Shown here: piece after piece, positions 46,537 to 56,739 of the stretch
How the letters are laid out: each line of letters begins with the position of its first letter
Position numbering within the stretch: position 1 is the stretch's first letter
Origin: Aquibium carbonis
Lineage (GTDB): Bacteria; Pseudomonadota; Alphaproteobacteria; Rhizobiales; Rhizobiaceae
Direction of reading: 5' to 3'
DNA: 64,000 nucleotides
Assembly (NCBI RefSeq): GCF_003970795.1
Contig: NZ_RWKW01000090.1
Span: 30,304-94,303, forward strand
Notes under the pieces: generated by a model
What the model saw: the letters and a program-made list of their open reading frames with translations, nothing else
What the model was told of the DNA's origin: nothing
The model's database searches: none
Position numbers and translations under genes: made by a program

Positions 46537-47574
46537 TTATTGAACTCTTATGCGCGGGTTGAGATAGGCATAACCGACGTCCGAGATGAGTTGCGTGGAC
46601 AGGACGACGGCCACGGACACGAGCGAGCACCCGAGCAGCAGGTCGATGTCGTTGTTGCCGGCGGCTTCCACCAGCGTGTAGCCGAAGCCCTGGTAGCGGA
46701 ACATCACTTCAACGATGACGACGCCGGTCAGAAGCCAGGGAAACTGCAGCATGATGACGGTGAACGGCGCGATCAGCGCATTGCGCAGCGCGTGCTTGAC
46801 CACCACGGCGCTGAAGCTCAGCCCCTTCAGCCGCGCGGTGCGGATGTATTGCTGCGTCATCACCTCGACCATCGAGGCGCGCGTCATGCGGGCGATGTAG
46901 CCGATGCCGTAGATGGCCATGGTCATCACCGGCAGCGTGAAATTGTAGAAGGTGATGCCCCCCGGCCCGGTGGCCGATGCGGCCGAGCCGTTGAGCCAGC
47001 CGAGCCAGGAGGCGAAGATCACGGTGAAGATGACGCCCGACACATATTCCGGCGTCGCGGTCGTGGTGATGGAGGCGACGGACAGGGACCGGTCGGTGCG
47101 CGAGCCCTCGCGCATGCCGGCCAGGATGCCGATCAGCAGCGAGATCGGCACCATCACTACCATCACCCAGAACATCAGGATGCCGGTGGCCCGAAGCGCG
47201 GGAAACAGCTTGGCCGCGACCGTGGTCTTGAACTTTGTCGAGCAGCCGAAATCGCCCTGGAGGATGCCCCCGTAATGGGGCTCGGCCGGCTCGTTGCAAT
47301 AGGAGAAGCGCGGGACCGGCTGGCCCTCCGCGTTGAAATTGGGCTGCTTTTCGACGACGCCCAGCCAGCGGCCGTAGCGGACGAAGAAATTGTCGCGGTA
47401 GCCGTTGCGCTGCAACCAGCTTTCGATGTGCGCGTCGGACGAGCGCATGTCGAGCTGGCTGATCGACAGCTTGCGCAGGTTAGGCTCGAGATTGACCATG
47501 AAGAAGACGACGAGCGTCAGGCACAGCATCGTCAGCGCCATGGTGCCCAGTCGCCGCACTATGAAAGCAAGCAT
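46537..47574 (-). CDS. Peptide-type ABC transporter permease (DppB/OppB family)
   Basis: 345 residues. The N-terminal helix pattern FIVRRLGTMALTMLCLTLVV is typical of DppB. A periplasmic segment contains GDFGCSTKF, and the coupling loop is near IRTARLKGLSFSAVVVKHALR. It is 12 bases upstream of the second permease in the operon order binding protein, permease B, permease C, double ATPase. Confidence 0.92.
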   Translation of the reverse strand: MLAFIVRRLGTMALTMLCLTLVVFFMVNLEPNLRKLSISQLDMRSSDAHIESWLQRNGYRDNFFVRYGRWLGVVEKQPNFNAEGQPVPRFSYCNEPAEPHYGGILQGDFGCSTKFKTTVAAKLFPALRATGILMFWVMVVMVPISLLIGILAGMREGSRTDRSLSVASITTTATPEYVSGVIFTVIFASWLGWLNGSAASATGPGGITFYNFTLPVMTMAIYGIGYIARMTRASMVEVMTQQYIRTARLKGLSFSAVVVKHALRNALIAPFTVIMLQFPWLLTGVVIVEVMFRYQGFGYTLVEAAGNNDIDLLLGCSLVSVAVVLSTQLISDVGYAYLNPRIRVQ

Positions 47575-47662
47575 CGATCCCCCTGCCGCTTCAGGTTGGG
47601 GCGTCTAACCCTCCGGACGGAAAGGGAGGGGCGCATGGCCCCTCCCCGTCGTCAGTGCCGTG

Positions 47663-49315
47663 TCACGCCTCGTCGAGCCAGACCTTGCCGTAGTCGTGCT
47701 CGAAGGTCGGATGCATGCCGTGGTTCTTCACCGCCTCGACCGAGTGGTTGTAGAGCTTGCGCCAGTAGGGCTGGATGATGATGCCCGAATCCTGGAGGAT
47801 CGTCTCGATCTTCTCCATGACCTCCTTGCGCTTTTCGGCATCGGCGATGGACAGCGCCTCGCCGACGGCCGCGTCGAGCTCGGGATTGGAATAGGCAGCC
47901 TCGTTCCAGGCCTCGCCGGTGCGATAGGCGATCGCGACGACCTGGATGCCGAGCGGGCGCATGTTCCAGTTGGTCATCGAGTACGGATACTTCGTCCAGT
48001 CGTTCCAGAAGGTCGAACCCGGCAGAACCGTCCGCTTCACCTTGATGCCGGCTTCGCGGATCTGGGCGGCAATGGCGTCGCCGGTGTTCTTGTGCCAGTC
48101 CTCGTCCACGGTGATGAGTTCGTGTTCGAAGTCGATCTGGCCGGCTTCCTCCATCATCGCCTTGGCCGCCGCGATGTCGCGTTCCACCTTGGGCAGCGCG
48201 ACATATTCGGGGTGGATCGGGCAGACATGGTGGTTTTCGGCCGGTTCGCCGGCGTTGCCGTAGCCGAGCGCGAGCACGGTGGCGTTGTCGACCGCCAGTT
48301 GCAGCGCCTTGCGGACCTTCTGGTTGTCATAGGGCGCGTTGGCGACGTTGGTGCGGGCCACGATGGTCGAGGCCGTCACGACTTCGGACGTTACCGCGCC
48401 GACGCCTTCGAGGATCGACACGTAGTCGGCCGACGTCTCGTGGTTGGTGTGGACCTCGCCGGCCTCGAAGGCCGCCACCATCGCCGAGGGATCGGTGCCG
48501 TAGTCGATGAACTCGACGCCGTCGAGATAGACCTCGCCGTTCCACCAGGTGCCGTTCTCGCGGCGTTTGTAGACCACGCGCTGGCCGACGTCGTAGGAGA
48601 CGAGCTCGAACGGACCGGTGCCGATCGGATTCTGGACGAAGTTGGCGCCGGTCTCGTCGAAGGAGCGGTGCACCACGAGCGCGGGATAGTCGCAAAGGCT
48701 CGGAATGAGCGCGATGTCGGGCCGGGTCAGGCTGATCTTGACGGTCATGTCGTCGACCTTCTCGACCGCGCCTTCGCGCAGCTTGCCGGTTTCGTCGTCG
48801 ACGATGGTGCCGAGACGGCCGGGCATCGAGTTGCCCTCGGCGCTCTTGTCGGACCAGCGGGTCAGGTTGAAGATGACGTCGTCGGCGTTGAACGTGTCGC
48901 CATTGGTCCAGGTCACGCCCGGGCGAACATGGAAGACGTATTCGGTCGCGTCGTCATTCACTTCCCAGCTTTCGAGCAGGTAGGGCTCGAAGGTGAACTC
49001 ACGGGTGTACTTCACCAGCGGCTCGAGCGTCTGACGCTCGGCATTGGCGATTTCCGACCAGTCGGCGGTGCGCGGATCCTTCGGATCCTTGACCGGCATG
49101 GCGACCTTCAGAACGCCGCCCTTCCTGGCTTCCTGCGCCATCGCCGGCGTCGGCGCGACGAGACCGATCATGCTGTAGGCCATGGCCGTCGTGGCGCCGA
49201 AGACGCTGGCCATCGCAAGGAACTCGCGGCGGTCGAACTTGCCGGCGCGCACACCTTCGGCCAGCGCCTCGACGTGACCGGGCACACGGTCTCCGTTGCT
49301 TTTGTATAAGCTCAT
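47663..49315 (-). CDS. Peptide-type ABC transporter substrate-binding protein, Tat-exported
   Basis: 550 residues of SBP family 5. The N-terminus has a twin-arginine motif ([11 protein letters not shown]) after about 40 residues and a hydrophobic stretch ending AMAQ. The fold shows [20 protein letters not shown] and [16 protein letters not shown]. Such proteins bind peptides, opines or other oligomers; the ligand is unknown. GGGAGA precedes the ATG. First gene of the importer operon. Confidence 0.92.
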   Translation of the reverse strand: MSLYKSNGDRVPGHVEALAEGVRAGKFDRREFLAMASVFGATTAMAYSMIGLVAPTPAMAQEARKGGVLKVAMPVKDPKDPRTADWSEIANAERQTLEPLVKYTREFTFEPYLLESWEVNDDATEYVFHVRPGVTWTNGDTFNADDVIFNLTRWSDKSAEGNSMPGRLGTIVDDETGKLREGAVEKVDDMTVKISLTRPDIALIPSLCDYPALVVHRSFDETGANFVQNPIGTGPFELVSYDVGQRVVYKRRENGTWWNGEVYLDGVEFIDYGTDPSAMVAAFEAGEVHTNHETSADYVSILEGVGAVTSEVVTASTIVARTNVANAPYDNQKVRKALQLAVDNATVLALGYGNAGEPAENHHVCPIHPEYVALPKVERDIAAAKAMMEEAGQIDFEHELITVDEDWHKNTGDAIAAQIREAGIKVKRTVLPGSTFWNDWTKYPYSMTNWNMRPLGIQVVAIAYRTGEAWNEAAYSNPELDAAVGEALSIADAEKRKEVMEKIETILQDSGIIIQPYWRKLYNHSVEAVKNHGMHPTFEHDYGKVWLDEA

Positions 49316-49570
49316 TGCAATCTCCCGTTTCTCTGGCTTTTCGCCTGTTAGCATTCCCCATCCGGCCGGCGATGTCAAAACAGCCCCGATCCGGTTTCGT
49401 CACGGAATGTGCAACTTCGCGGGCCGGCAAGCTGCTGCGATTGCGACAAGATTGGTGCCGAATCGACCGCAACCGGAACAATCGCGGCGGATGGCTGCCG
49501 CTCGCGGGGACGGTCGGCAGGCGCGGCCGCGACGGCCGTCGATGGCACGATCGCCTGTGGAAAGGCCGGG

Positions 49571-50362
49571 TCAGGACAACCAGTCCGAAAGCCGCGCGGC
49601 GCGCACGTCCTTCAGCAGGTCGACGAATCCGGCGGCCTGGTGCGCCGCGGTCGCCCGGCCCTTCCCAGCGGTTGCGATCGAGGCGTCGCCAGCCACGCCG
49701 GCCGGGTTGATGTCGGACGCGATCCAGGCGAAGGCGTGCGTGCCCTGCGGCTTCAAAAGCGCGAAGGTTGCGTCGGCGCGGCTGGTGGCCGAGGCGAAGT
49801 CGCGCGCCTCGTCCATCACCACGAGGTCGGGCCGGAAGTGCAGCATCAGCGAGGTCTCCACGTCGCCGCCATGGATGCCGAGCCGTTCCTCCGCCTCCGT
49901 GTACATGCCGGCCGGGCGGCCGAAGCGCTGCCAGCTCGTCTTCACCGCCAGCATGCCAACCTTGACCCGTAGTTCCCGCGCGACGATGCCCATGATCTCC
50001 TCGTTGCCGCCATGCGAGTTGACGAAGACGATCTTCCTCACCCCCGCGCGGGCGACCGACAGGCCGAGCTCGGTCCAGGCCTCGATCAAAAGCGGCGCGG
50101 GCAGCGTCAGCGTGCCTGGTGTATGCAGGTGCTCGTTCGACTTGCCGACCGCCTGGATCGGCAGGAAGCGCACGTCGAGATCGTCCGGCACCAGCGGCAG
50201 GACGGTGTCGATCATGCCCTGCATGATGGTCGTGTCGGTCGAGACCGGCAGATGCGGTCCGTGCTGCTCGATGGCGGCGACCGGTACGACCGCGATGACG
50301 GCCTCGGGGTCCAGCCCCTCGAAATCGACCGTGCGGTAATCGCCCCACCACAGTTTTCGCAT
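49571..50362 (-). CDS. Creatininase-family amidohydrolase
   Basis: 263 residues. The family metal motifs are VAAIEQHGPHLPVSTDT, FVNSHGGNEE and HGGDVETSLML. Creatininase-fold enzymes open cyclic or formyl amides, including creatinine and formylaminopyrimidines. It is divergent from an NMT1-type importer and a CodA-like amidohydrolase. The start at MRKLWWGDY was set at the only ATG before the family region. The exact substrate is unknown. Confidence 0.88.
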   Translation of the reverse strand: MRKLWWGDYRTVDFEGLDPEAVIAVVPVAAIEQHGPHLPVSTDTTIMQGMIDTVLPLVPDDLDVRFLPIQAVGKSNEHLHTPGTLTLPAPLLIEAWTELGLSVARAGVRKIVFVNSHGGNEEIMGIVARELRVKVGMLAVKTSWQRFGRPAGMYTEAEERLGIHGGDVETSLMLHFRPDLVVMDEARDFASATSRADATFALLKPQGTHAFAWIASDINPAGVAGDASIATAGKGRATAAHQAAGFVDLLKDVRAARLSDWLS

Positions 50363-50664
50363 CTTTGGTCTCCGTGTTCGACGCCATCGGCATGCTTGTT
50401 CGTTCCACCTAAGACCGCGGCGCGCTCGCCCGCAAGACACCGGTGCCAGCGATGTGGACGAGAGGTCGTCCGCCATGGACTCATGGCGCAAAAATGGGCA
50501 GGTTGCGCAACGTGGCGGCATCGCACGCAGGCGGTGATCCAGCCGCCCCGGTCGGGCCGTATTCTTCCTGGCGCGCAGGCCGATGGCATGCGTCTTGCGT
50601 CGCCTTCGTGGAAATCACACAGCCCGCGCCCGTGAGGTGGCGGGACAAGCACAGGGGTCGTGTC
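50363..50664. promoter_or_regulatory. Divergent promoter region, creatininase / ABC importer
   Basis: 302 bases with no supported gene. It must hold the promoters of the creatininase gene and of the binding protein gene. No specific operator was recognised. Confidence 0.4.
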
Positions 50665-51669
50665 ATGACGTCAGCTATCCGCACCGCAGCCCTCTCCGTC
50701 CTCCTCGCCTCGATCTCGCCGCTGGCCGCGCAGGCGGCCGAGAAGGTGATCTTCGCCACCAACTGGCTCGCGCAGGCCGAGCATGGCGGCTACTATCAGG
50801 CCGTCGCCGACGGCACCTATGCCGCCTGCGGTCTCGACGTCGAAATCATGCAGGGTGGCCCGCAGGTGTCGGGCCGACCGTTGCTTCTGGCCGGCCGCAT
50901 CGACTTCTACATGGGCGGCAACATGCTGCAGGCCTTCTCGGCGGTCGAGCAGAACATCCCGCTGCGGGTCGTCGCCGCCTCGTTCCAGAAGGAGCCGCAG
51001 GTGCTGATGAGCCATCCGGGCCAGGGCCTCGACACCTGGGAGGACCTGAAGAACGCCGAGCAGTACATTCTAGGCGACGAAGGCTTCCAGAGCTACTTCC
51101 AGTGGATGATCACCGATTTCGGCTTCGACGCGGCCAAGCGCGTCCCCTACACATTCAACCCCGCGCCCTTCATCGCCAATCCGAAGTCGGTCCAGCAGGG
51201 CTATGTCACCTCCGAGCCGTTCGCCGTCGAGCGCGAGGCGGGCTTCAAGCCCAACCTGTTCCTGCTCGCCGACTACGGTTTCGAGACCTACGCCACCACG
51301 ATCGAGACGATGCAGAAGACCATCGACGAGCGTCCCGAGGTGGTGCAGTGCTTCGTCGACGGCTCGGCCAAGGGCTGGTACAATTATCTCTACGGCGACA
51401 ATGCCGCCGCCAACGAGATGATCAAGGCCGACAATCCGGACATGAACGACGAGCAGATCGCCTTCTCGATCGAAACGATGAAGGAGTTTGGCATCGTCGA
51501 TTCCGGCGACACCGAGACCATGGGCATCGGCGCCATGACGGCCGAGCGCATCGCCGGCTTCTATGGATCCATGGTCAAGGCGAAAGTGGTCGCGGACGGT
51601 CTCGACATCGCGAAATCCTACACGCTCGATTTCGTCAACAAGGGCGTTGGGCTCGACCTGAAAAAGTAA
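50665..51669 (+). CDS. ABC transporter substrate-binding protein, NMT1/ThiY-like
   Basis: 334 residues with a Sec signal peptide (cleavage near AQAAEK) and an NMT1-type binding domain: FATNWLAQAEHGGYYQAVADG, GGPQVSGRPLLLAGRIDFYM. The ThiY/NMT1 group includes hydroxymethylpyrimidine and formylaminopyrimidine binders. It starts an operon with an ATPase, a permease, an amidohydrolase and an FAD oxidase. Its ligand is probably a small N-heterocycle, by context. Confidence 0.86.
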   Translation: MTSAIRTAALSVLLASISPLAAQAAEKVIFATNWLAQAEHGGYYQAVADGTYAACGLDVEIMQGGPQVSGRPLLLAGRIDFYMGGNMLQAFSAVEQNIPLRVVAASFQKEPQVLMSHPGQGLDTWEDLKNAEQYILGDEGFQSYFQWMITDFGFDAAKRVPYTFNPAPFIANPKSVQQGYVTSEPFAVEREAGFKPNLFLLADYGFETYATTIETMQKTIDERPEVVQCFVDGSAKGWYNYLYGDNAAANEMIKADNPDMNDEQIAFSIETMKEFGIVDSGDTETMGIGAMTAERIAGFYGSMVKAKVVADGLDIAKSYTLDFVNKGVGLDLKK

Positions 51670-51741
51670 GCCTCACCGGGCCGCCAGCCATGTCCCTCCG
51701 GCCGCCAAGCCGGAGGGCGAAACCCAGGGACCGCGCCGGAC

Positions 51742-52560
51742 TTGCTTGCCCTCCAGACTTCGACCGAACGATCCGCGACGCGCGCGCCGCTGTTGTCGCT
51801 GCGCGGCGTGGGCAAGGCATTCTCGAACGGCGTGACGGCGCTTTCGGGCGTCGACATGACCATCCGGCAGGGTGACTTCGTCAGCCTGCTGGGACCTTCC
51901 GGCTGCGGCAAGTCGACGGCGCTGCGCATCATAGCCGGCCTTTCGACGCCGACGACCGGCGGGCTCGACTGGCACGGCGAGACGATCGGCCAGCGCGACC
52001 TCGGCTTCGTCTTCCAGGAGCCGACGCTGATGCCCTGGGCGTCCGTCTTCGACAATGTCTGGCTGCCGCTGCGTCTGCGCGGCGTCTCGCGCGCGCAGGC
52101 CGCCGCCGAGATCGGCGAGATGCTGGAGCGCGTCCACCTGACGGGTTTCGAGAAGGCCGTGCCGCGCGAGCTTTCGGGCGGCATGAAGATGCGCGTCTCC
52201 ATCGCGCGCAGCCTGGTCACGCGGCCGAAGCTCCTCCTCATGGACGAGCCCTTCGCCGCGCTCGACGAGATCACCCGGTTCAAGCTGAACGACGACATTC
52301 TCGAACTCTGGCAGGACCGCAAGCTCACGGTCGTGTTCGTCACCCACTCCGTCTTCGAAAGCGTGTTCCTGTCCAACCGCATCATCGTCATGGCCGCGCG
52401 TCCGGGTCGGGTCCATGGCGAGTTCGACGTCGACGCGCCCTACCCTCGCGACGAGCGCTTCCGCACCTCGGCGGACTATGCCGCGCTTTGCCGCGACGCC
52501 TCCGAAGCGTTGCTCGGCGCCATCAACGCGTCGCATCAGGCCTATCGGGGGCGTGCGTGA
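51742..52560 (+). CDS. ABC transporter ATP-binding protein, SsuB/ThiZ type
   Basis: 272 residues with Walker A GPSGCGKST, signature LSGGMKMR, Walker B LLLMDEPFAALDE and H-loop VTHS. A TTG start is used because no ATG or GTG is available before the conserved region; the ribosome site is weak. The stop overlaps the permease start (GTGA). Confidence 0.9.
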   Translation: MLALQTSTERSATRAPLLSLRGVGKAFSNGVTALSGVDMTIRQGDFVSLLGPSGCGKSTALRIIAGLSTPTTGGLDWHGETIGQRDLGFVFQEPTLMPWASVFDNVWLPLRLRGVSRAQAAAEIGEMLERVHLTGFEKAVPRELSGGMKMRVSIARSLVTRPKLLLMDEPFAALDEITRFKLNDDILELWQDRKLTVVFVTHSVFESVFLSNRIIVMAARPGRVHGEFDVDAPYPRDERFRTSADYAALCRDASEALLGAINASHQAYRGRA

Positions 52561-53411
52561 CCGCCATCGACCAATCCGCAACCGTTGCGATCGACGCCGA
52601 GGAGGTCCGCCGCGTCCGGCGCGAACGGGCCGAGCGGATCGGCCGCTGGGTTCTGCCGCTCACCATCATGGCGCTGGCGATTTTCGCCTGGGACCGCATC
52701 TGCGTGTGGAACGAGATCCCGCACTACATCCTGCCACGGCCGGGCGTGGTCCTGCAGGCGCTCTACAACGATGCCGCGCTGCTGTTTTCCTCGCTCCTGG
52801 TGACGCTGCGCATCACCTTCCTCGGCCTGCTGCTGGCGGTGGCCGGCGGCGTCGGGCTGGCGGTGCTGTTTGCCCAGTCGAAATGGGTGGAAATGTCGTT
52901 CTTTCCCTTCGCCGTGGTGCTGCAGGTGACGCCGATCGTGGCGATCTTCCCGCTGATCAACATCTATGTCGACAACCAGACCACCAAGCTGCTGCTCTGC
53001 GCCTGGATCGTCGCCTTCTTCCCGATCCTGTCCAACACGACGCTCGGGCTGAACTCGGCCGACCGCAATCTGCGCGACCTGTTTGCGCTCAACGGCGCCA
53101 CGCGCTGGCAGGAACTGTGGCTGCTGCGGCTGCCTTCGGCCATGCCCTACTTCCTCGGCGGATTGAAGATCGCGGGCGGGCTGGCGCTGATCGGCGCGGT
53201 GGTGGCCGAGTTCGTGGCAGGCGCGGCCGGCCAGTCCTCGGGGCTAGCCTCGCGCATCATCGAGGCCGGTTACCGGCTGAACGCGCCGCGCCTGTTTGCC
53301 GCGCTGATCCTGATCTCGGCCACCGGCATCGTCATCTTCCTCGTGCTGTCCTGGGTGTCGCACATGATGCTGCGCCGCTGGCACGAGAGCGCCTTGAAGC
53401 AGGAGCGTTGA
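52557..53411 (+). CDS. ABC transporter permease, SsuC type
   Basis: 284 residues of BPD permease with five or six helices and the coupling loop ALNGATRWQELWLLRLPSAM. A GTG start is set by the 4-base overlap with the ATPase gene. Its stop overlaps the next ATG by one base (TGATG). Only one permease gene is present, so the channel is probably a homodimer, in contrast with the two-permease system at 25549-27545. Confidence 0.9.
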   Translation: MTAIDQSATVAIDAEEVRRVRRERAERIGRWVLPLTIMALAIFAWDRICVWNEIPHYILPRPGVVLQALYNDAALLFSSLLVTLRITFLGLLLAVAGGVGLAVLFAQSKWVEMSFFPFAVVLQVTPIVAIFPLINIYVDNQTTKLLLCAWIVAFFPILSNTTLGLNSADRNLRDLFALNGATRWQELWLLRLPSAMPYFLGGLKIAGGLALIGAVVAEFVAGAAGQSSGLASRIIEAGYRLNAPRLFAALILISATGIVIFLVLSWVSHMMLRRWHESALKQER

Positions 53412-54721
53412 TGTCGATCGAACTTCCCTCCTCAGGCGATTTCGTGCTCGCCGATGCCCGCATCCACGCCTCGCTGACCCAGGCGGAGATGGGAACGGGC
53501 GATGCCGACGGCTTCGTGCAGGTCGACCTCGCGATTGCCGATGGCAAGGTGACCGGCATCGCGCCGCGCAGCGCCGGAGGTTCAGTCCCGCCGCGCGCGG
53601 TCGATCTCGCCGGCCGCATCGTCATGCCCTGCTTCGTCGACTGCCACACCCATCTCGACAAGGGCCACATCTGGCGGCGCCAGCCGAACCCGGACGGCAC
53701 GTTCATGGGTGCGCTGGAAGCCGTCGGCGCCGACCGGGAGGCGAACTGGTCGGCGGCCGACGTCGAGGCTCGGATGGAGTTCGGCCTGAAGAGCGCCTTC
53801 GCACACGGCACCAAGGCAATTCGCACGCATCTCGATTCGATCCATCCGCAAGAGACCATTTCCTGGCCGGTGTTCCAGAAGCTGCGGGAACGCTGGGCCG
53901 GGCGCATCGAATTGCAGGCGGCGAGCCTGATCGGCATCGACGGCGTGCGCGACGGCGCCTTCTTTGCCGCGCTTGCCGACCGTGTGGCCGAGGCCGGCGG
54001 CATCCTCGGCGCGGTCACCTACATGGTGCCGGACCTCGACAACCTGCTCGACGTCGTCTTTCGCGCCGCGATCGACCGCAGCCTCGATCTCGACTTCCAC
54101 GCCGACGAGACCGACGACGTCGGCGCGATCTCGCTGAAGCACATCGCCGAGAAGGCGATCGAGCACCGCTTCGAAGGCAATATCCTCGTCGGCCACTGCT
54201 GTTCGCTGGCCAGACAGCCCGACGCCGACGTGCTCGACACGCTGGACAAGGTGGCGCGCGCAGGCCTCGCGGTCGTGTCGCTGCCCATGTGCAACATGTA
54301 TCTCCAGGACCGCCGTCATGACGGCACGACGCCGCGCTGGCGCGGCGTGACGCTGCTGCACGAGATGAAGGCGCGCGGCATCCCCGTGGCGGTCGCCTCC
54401 GACAACACACGCGACCCCTTCTACGCCTATGGCGACCTCGACATGCTGGAGGTCTATCGCATGGCCACCCGAACGATCCATTTCGACCATCCCGTGGCCG
54501 ACTGGCCGAGAACCGTCGCGGCGACGCCAGCCGAGATCCTGCGGCTCGACGGAACCGGCCGCATCGACGCCGGCGCGCCGGCCGATCTCGTGATCTTCAA
54601 GGGACGCTCGCTGACCGAACTTCTGTCGCGCCCGGAGAGCGACCGCATCGTGCTGCGCAGCGGCAGGCGCATCGAGACGACCGTTCCCGACTACGCCGAA
54701 CTCGACCCCTTCCTGAGGTGA
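53411..54721 (+). CDS. Cytosine deaminase-like (CodA-type) amidohydrolase
   Basis: 436 residues of amidohydrolase superfamily. It has the metal motif VDCHTHLDKGHIW, GTKAIRTHLDS, DLDFHADETDD, GHCCSLA and the catalytic aspartate in VASDNTRDPFYAYGD. These match the CodA subgroup, which deaminates cytosine and related pyrimidines or triazines. AGGAGC lies before the ATG, and the gene is coupled to the permease. A pyrimidine analogue is the likely substrate, imported by the linked transporter. Confidence 0.88.
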   Translation: MSIELPSSGDFVLADARIHASLTQAEMGTGDADGFVQVDLAIADGKVTGIAPRSAGGSVPPRAVDLAGRIVMPCFVDCHTHLDKGHIWRRQPNPDGTFMGALEAVGADREANWSAADVEARMEFGLKSAFAHGTKAIRTHLDSIHPQETISWPVFQKLRERWAGRIELQAASLIGIDGVRDGAFFAALADRVAEAGGILGAVTYMVPDLDNLLDVVFRAAIDRSLDLDFHADETDDVGAISLKHIAEKAIEHRFEGNILVGHCCSLARQPDADVLDTLDKVARAGLAVVSLPMCNMYLQDRRHDGTTPRWRGVTLLHEMKARGIPVAVASDNTRDPFYAYGDLDMLEVYRMATRTIHFDHPVADWPRTVAATPAEILRLDGTGRIDAGAPADLVIFKGRSLTELLSRPESDRIVLRSGRRIETTVPDYAELDPFLR

Positions 54722-54725
54722 TTGC

Positions 54726-56129
54726 ATGGACATCGCAGCGCTGAGACGCGACATCGACGGCATCCGGATCGAGGACAATGCGGCGATCGTCAAGCAGAAG
54801 AGCCGCGACTTCTACTGGTACTCGCCGGTGCTGAAACGCCAGCTCGACGAGGTGACGGCCGACATCGTGGTGAGCCCGCGCGACGAGGCCGAGGTGGTGC
54901 GCGTGCTGGCCGCCTGCTACCGCCACGGCGTGCCGGTCACGCCCCGCGGCACCGGCACCGGCAATTATGGCCAGGCGATGCCGCTCTCGGGCGGCGTGCT
55001 CCTCAACCTCGCCGAGATGAACGACGTGCGCGAAATCGCGCCCGGGCGCGTGGTCTGCGGTCCCGGCGCGGTGATGGCCGAGATCGACAGGCAGACGCGG
55101 GCGCATTCCGGCCAGGAATTGCGCATGCTGCCGTCGACCTTCCACACCGCCTCGATCGGCGGCTTCATCGCCGGCGGCTCGGGCGGCATCGGCTCGATCA
55201 ACTGGGGCGGATTGCGCGATTTTGGCAACATCATCCGGCTTCGGGTGGTGACCATGGAAGAGACGCCACGCATCCTCGACCTGACCGGCGAGGACCTGCA
55301 CAAGGTCACCCACGCCTATGGCACCAACGGCATCATCACAGAGGTGGAGATGCCGCTGACGGCGGCCTATGACTGGGTCGACGTGATCGTCGGCTTCGAC
55401 AATTTCATCGAGGCCGCGCGCTACGGCAACGCGCTGGCGCGCCAGGACGGCATTCTCACCAAGCTGATCTCGCCGATCGCCGCCCCCGCGCCCGTCGATT
55501 ATTTCAAACGCCATGGCAAGTTCCTCGGCGAGGGCCAGAGCGTCTGCCTCGTCATGGTGGCCGCCCACGCGCTCGACGCCTTCCTGGCCTTCACCCGCAG
55601 ACAGGGCGCGGCGGTGATCTTCAACGCGGCGACCGCGAGCGCCGAGGATATGAAGGGCCTGCCGCCGGTGGCGGAGCTGTCGTGGAACCACACGACGCTG
55701 CGCGGCATCCGCATCGACCCGGCGATCACCTATCTCCAGGTGCTCTACCCCTTCCCCAACCAGATCGAGCTGATCGAGAAGGTGCATGCGCTGTTCCCCG
55801 ACGAAGTGATCGGCCACCTCGAATTCGTGCGTTTCGACGGCGACGTCACCTGCTTCGGCCTGCCCATGGTGCGCTACACCACCGAGGAGCGGCTGGACGA
55901 GATCATCCGCCTGCACGAGGAGAACGGCTGCCCGATCTTCAACCCGCACCGCTACACGCTGGAGGAAGGCGGGATGAAGCAGACGGACGCCGTGCAACTC
56001 GCCTTCAAGAAGGAGGCCGATCCGAAGGGCCTGCTCAACCCCGGAAAGATGATCGCCTGGGAAAACCCGGACTTCGATTTCGCGACGTCGAAGCCGTTCC
56101 TGTTCAGGGGGCTGCAGCAGGTCGGCTGA
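54726..56129 (+). CDS. FAD-binding oxidoreductase (GlcD/FAD_binding_4 family)
   Basis: 467 residues. The PCMH-type FAD domain has TPRGTGTGNYGQAMPLSGG and FHTASIGGFIAGGSGGIGS. The C-terminal domain ends with PHRYTLEEGG and DPKGLLNPGKM, typical of the glycolate oxidase / lactate dehydrogenase group. It follows the CodA-like gene by 4 bases. It may oxidise a hydroxy-acid product of the module; the substrate is unknown. Confidence 0.85.
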   Translation: MDIAALRRDIDGIRIEDNAAIVKQKSRDFYWYSPVLKRQLDEVTADIVVSPRDEAEVVRVLAACYRHGVPVTPRGTGTGNYGQAMPLSGGVLLNLAEMNDVREIAPGRVVCGPGAVMAEIDRQTRAHSGQELRMLPSTFHTASIGGFIAGGSGGIGSINWGGLRDFGNIIRLRVVTMEETPRILDLTGEDLHKVTHAYGTNGIITEVEMPLTAAYDWVDVIVGFDNFIEAARYGNALARQDGILTKLISPIAAPAPVDYFKRHGKFLGEGQSVCLVMVAAHALDAFLAFTRRQGAAVIFNAATASAEDMKGLPPVAELSWNHTTLRGIRIDPAITYLQVLYPFPNQIELIEKVHALFPDEVIGHLEFVRFDGDVTCFGLPMVRYTTEERLDEIIRLHEENGCPIFNPHRYTLEEGGMKQTDAVQLAFKKEADPKGLLNPGKMIAWENPDFDFATSKPFLFRGLQQVG

Positions 56130-56148
56130 TGTCGAAGACAGGCGCGCC

Positions 56149-56730
56149 ATGAAAATCCTCCTCCTCCATGCCCATCCCGTCGAGACCAGCTTCAACGCCG
56201 CGCTGCACCGGCTGATCGTGGAGCGGCTGGAGGCAGCGGGGCATGCGGTGGACGATTGCGACCTTTATGCGGAGGATTTCGACCCGCGCCTGTCGCGGCA
56301 GGAGCGGCTCGACTATCACGACCAAGAGCGGAACCTCGACAATGTGCGGCCCTATGTCGAGCGGCTGCGCGCGGCCGATGCGCTGGTGCTGTGCTACCCG
56401 GTGTGGAACTACGGCTATCCGGCGATCCTCAAGGGCTACTTCGACCGCGTCTTCCTGCCCGGCGTATCTTTCCGGATCGTCGACGGCAAGGTCGAAGGTG
56501 CTCTCCACAACATCACCAAGGTCGTCGCCGTGACGAGCTATGGTGGCTCGCGCTGGCGCGCCTTCCTGATCGGCGATCCGCCCCGCAAACTGGTCAGGCG
56601 CCTCCTTTGGGGTACGGTGAAACCGGGCGCTCGCGTCAAATACATGGCGCACTACGACATGAACCGCTCGACGGACGCGTCGCGAAAGCGTTTCATGCGG
56701 GCGGTATCCTCCGCAATGGATCGATTCTAG
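56149..56730 (+). CDS. Flavodoxin-fold NAD(P)H:quinone reductase 1
   Basis: 193 residues of the MdaB/KefF/NQO group: HAHPVETSFNAALHR, YPVWNYGYPAILKGYFDRV and VTSYGGSRW. It probably binds FMN or FAD and reduces quinones by two electrons. It starts 19 bases after the FAD oxidase gene, so it is likely co-transcribed. A paralogue follows directly. Confidence 0.85.
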   Translation: MKILLLHAHPVETSFNAALHRLIVERLEAAGHAVDDCDLYAEDFDPRLSRQERLDYHDQERNLDNVRPYVERLRAADALVLCYPVWNYGYPAILKGYFDRVFLPGVSFRIVDGKVEGALHNITKVVAVTSYGGSRWRAFLIGDPPRKLVRRLLWGTVKPGARVKYMAHYDMNRSTDASRKRFMRAVSSAMDRF

Positions 56731-56739
56731 AGAAGCGTC

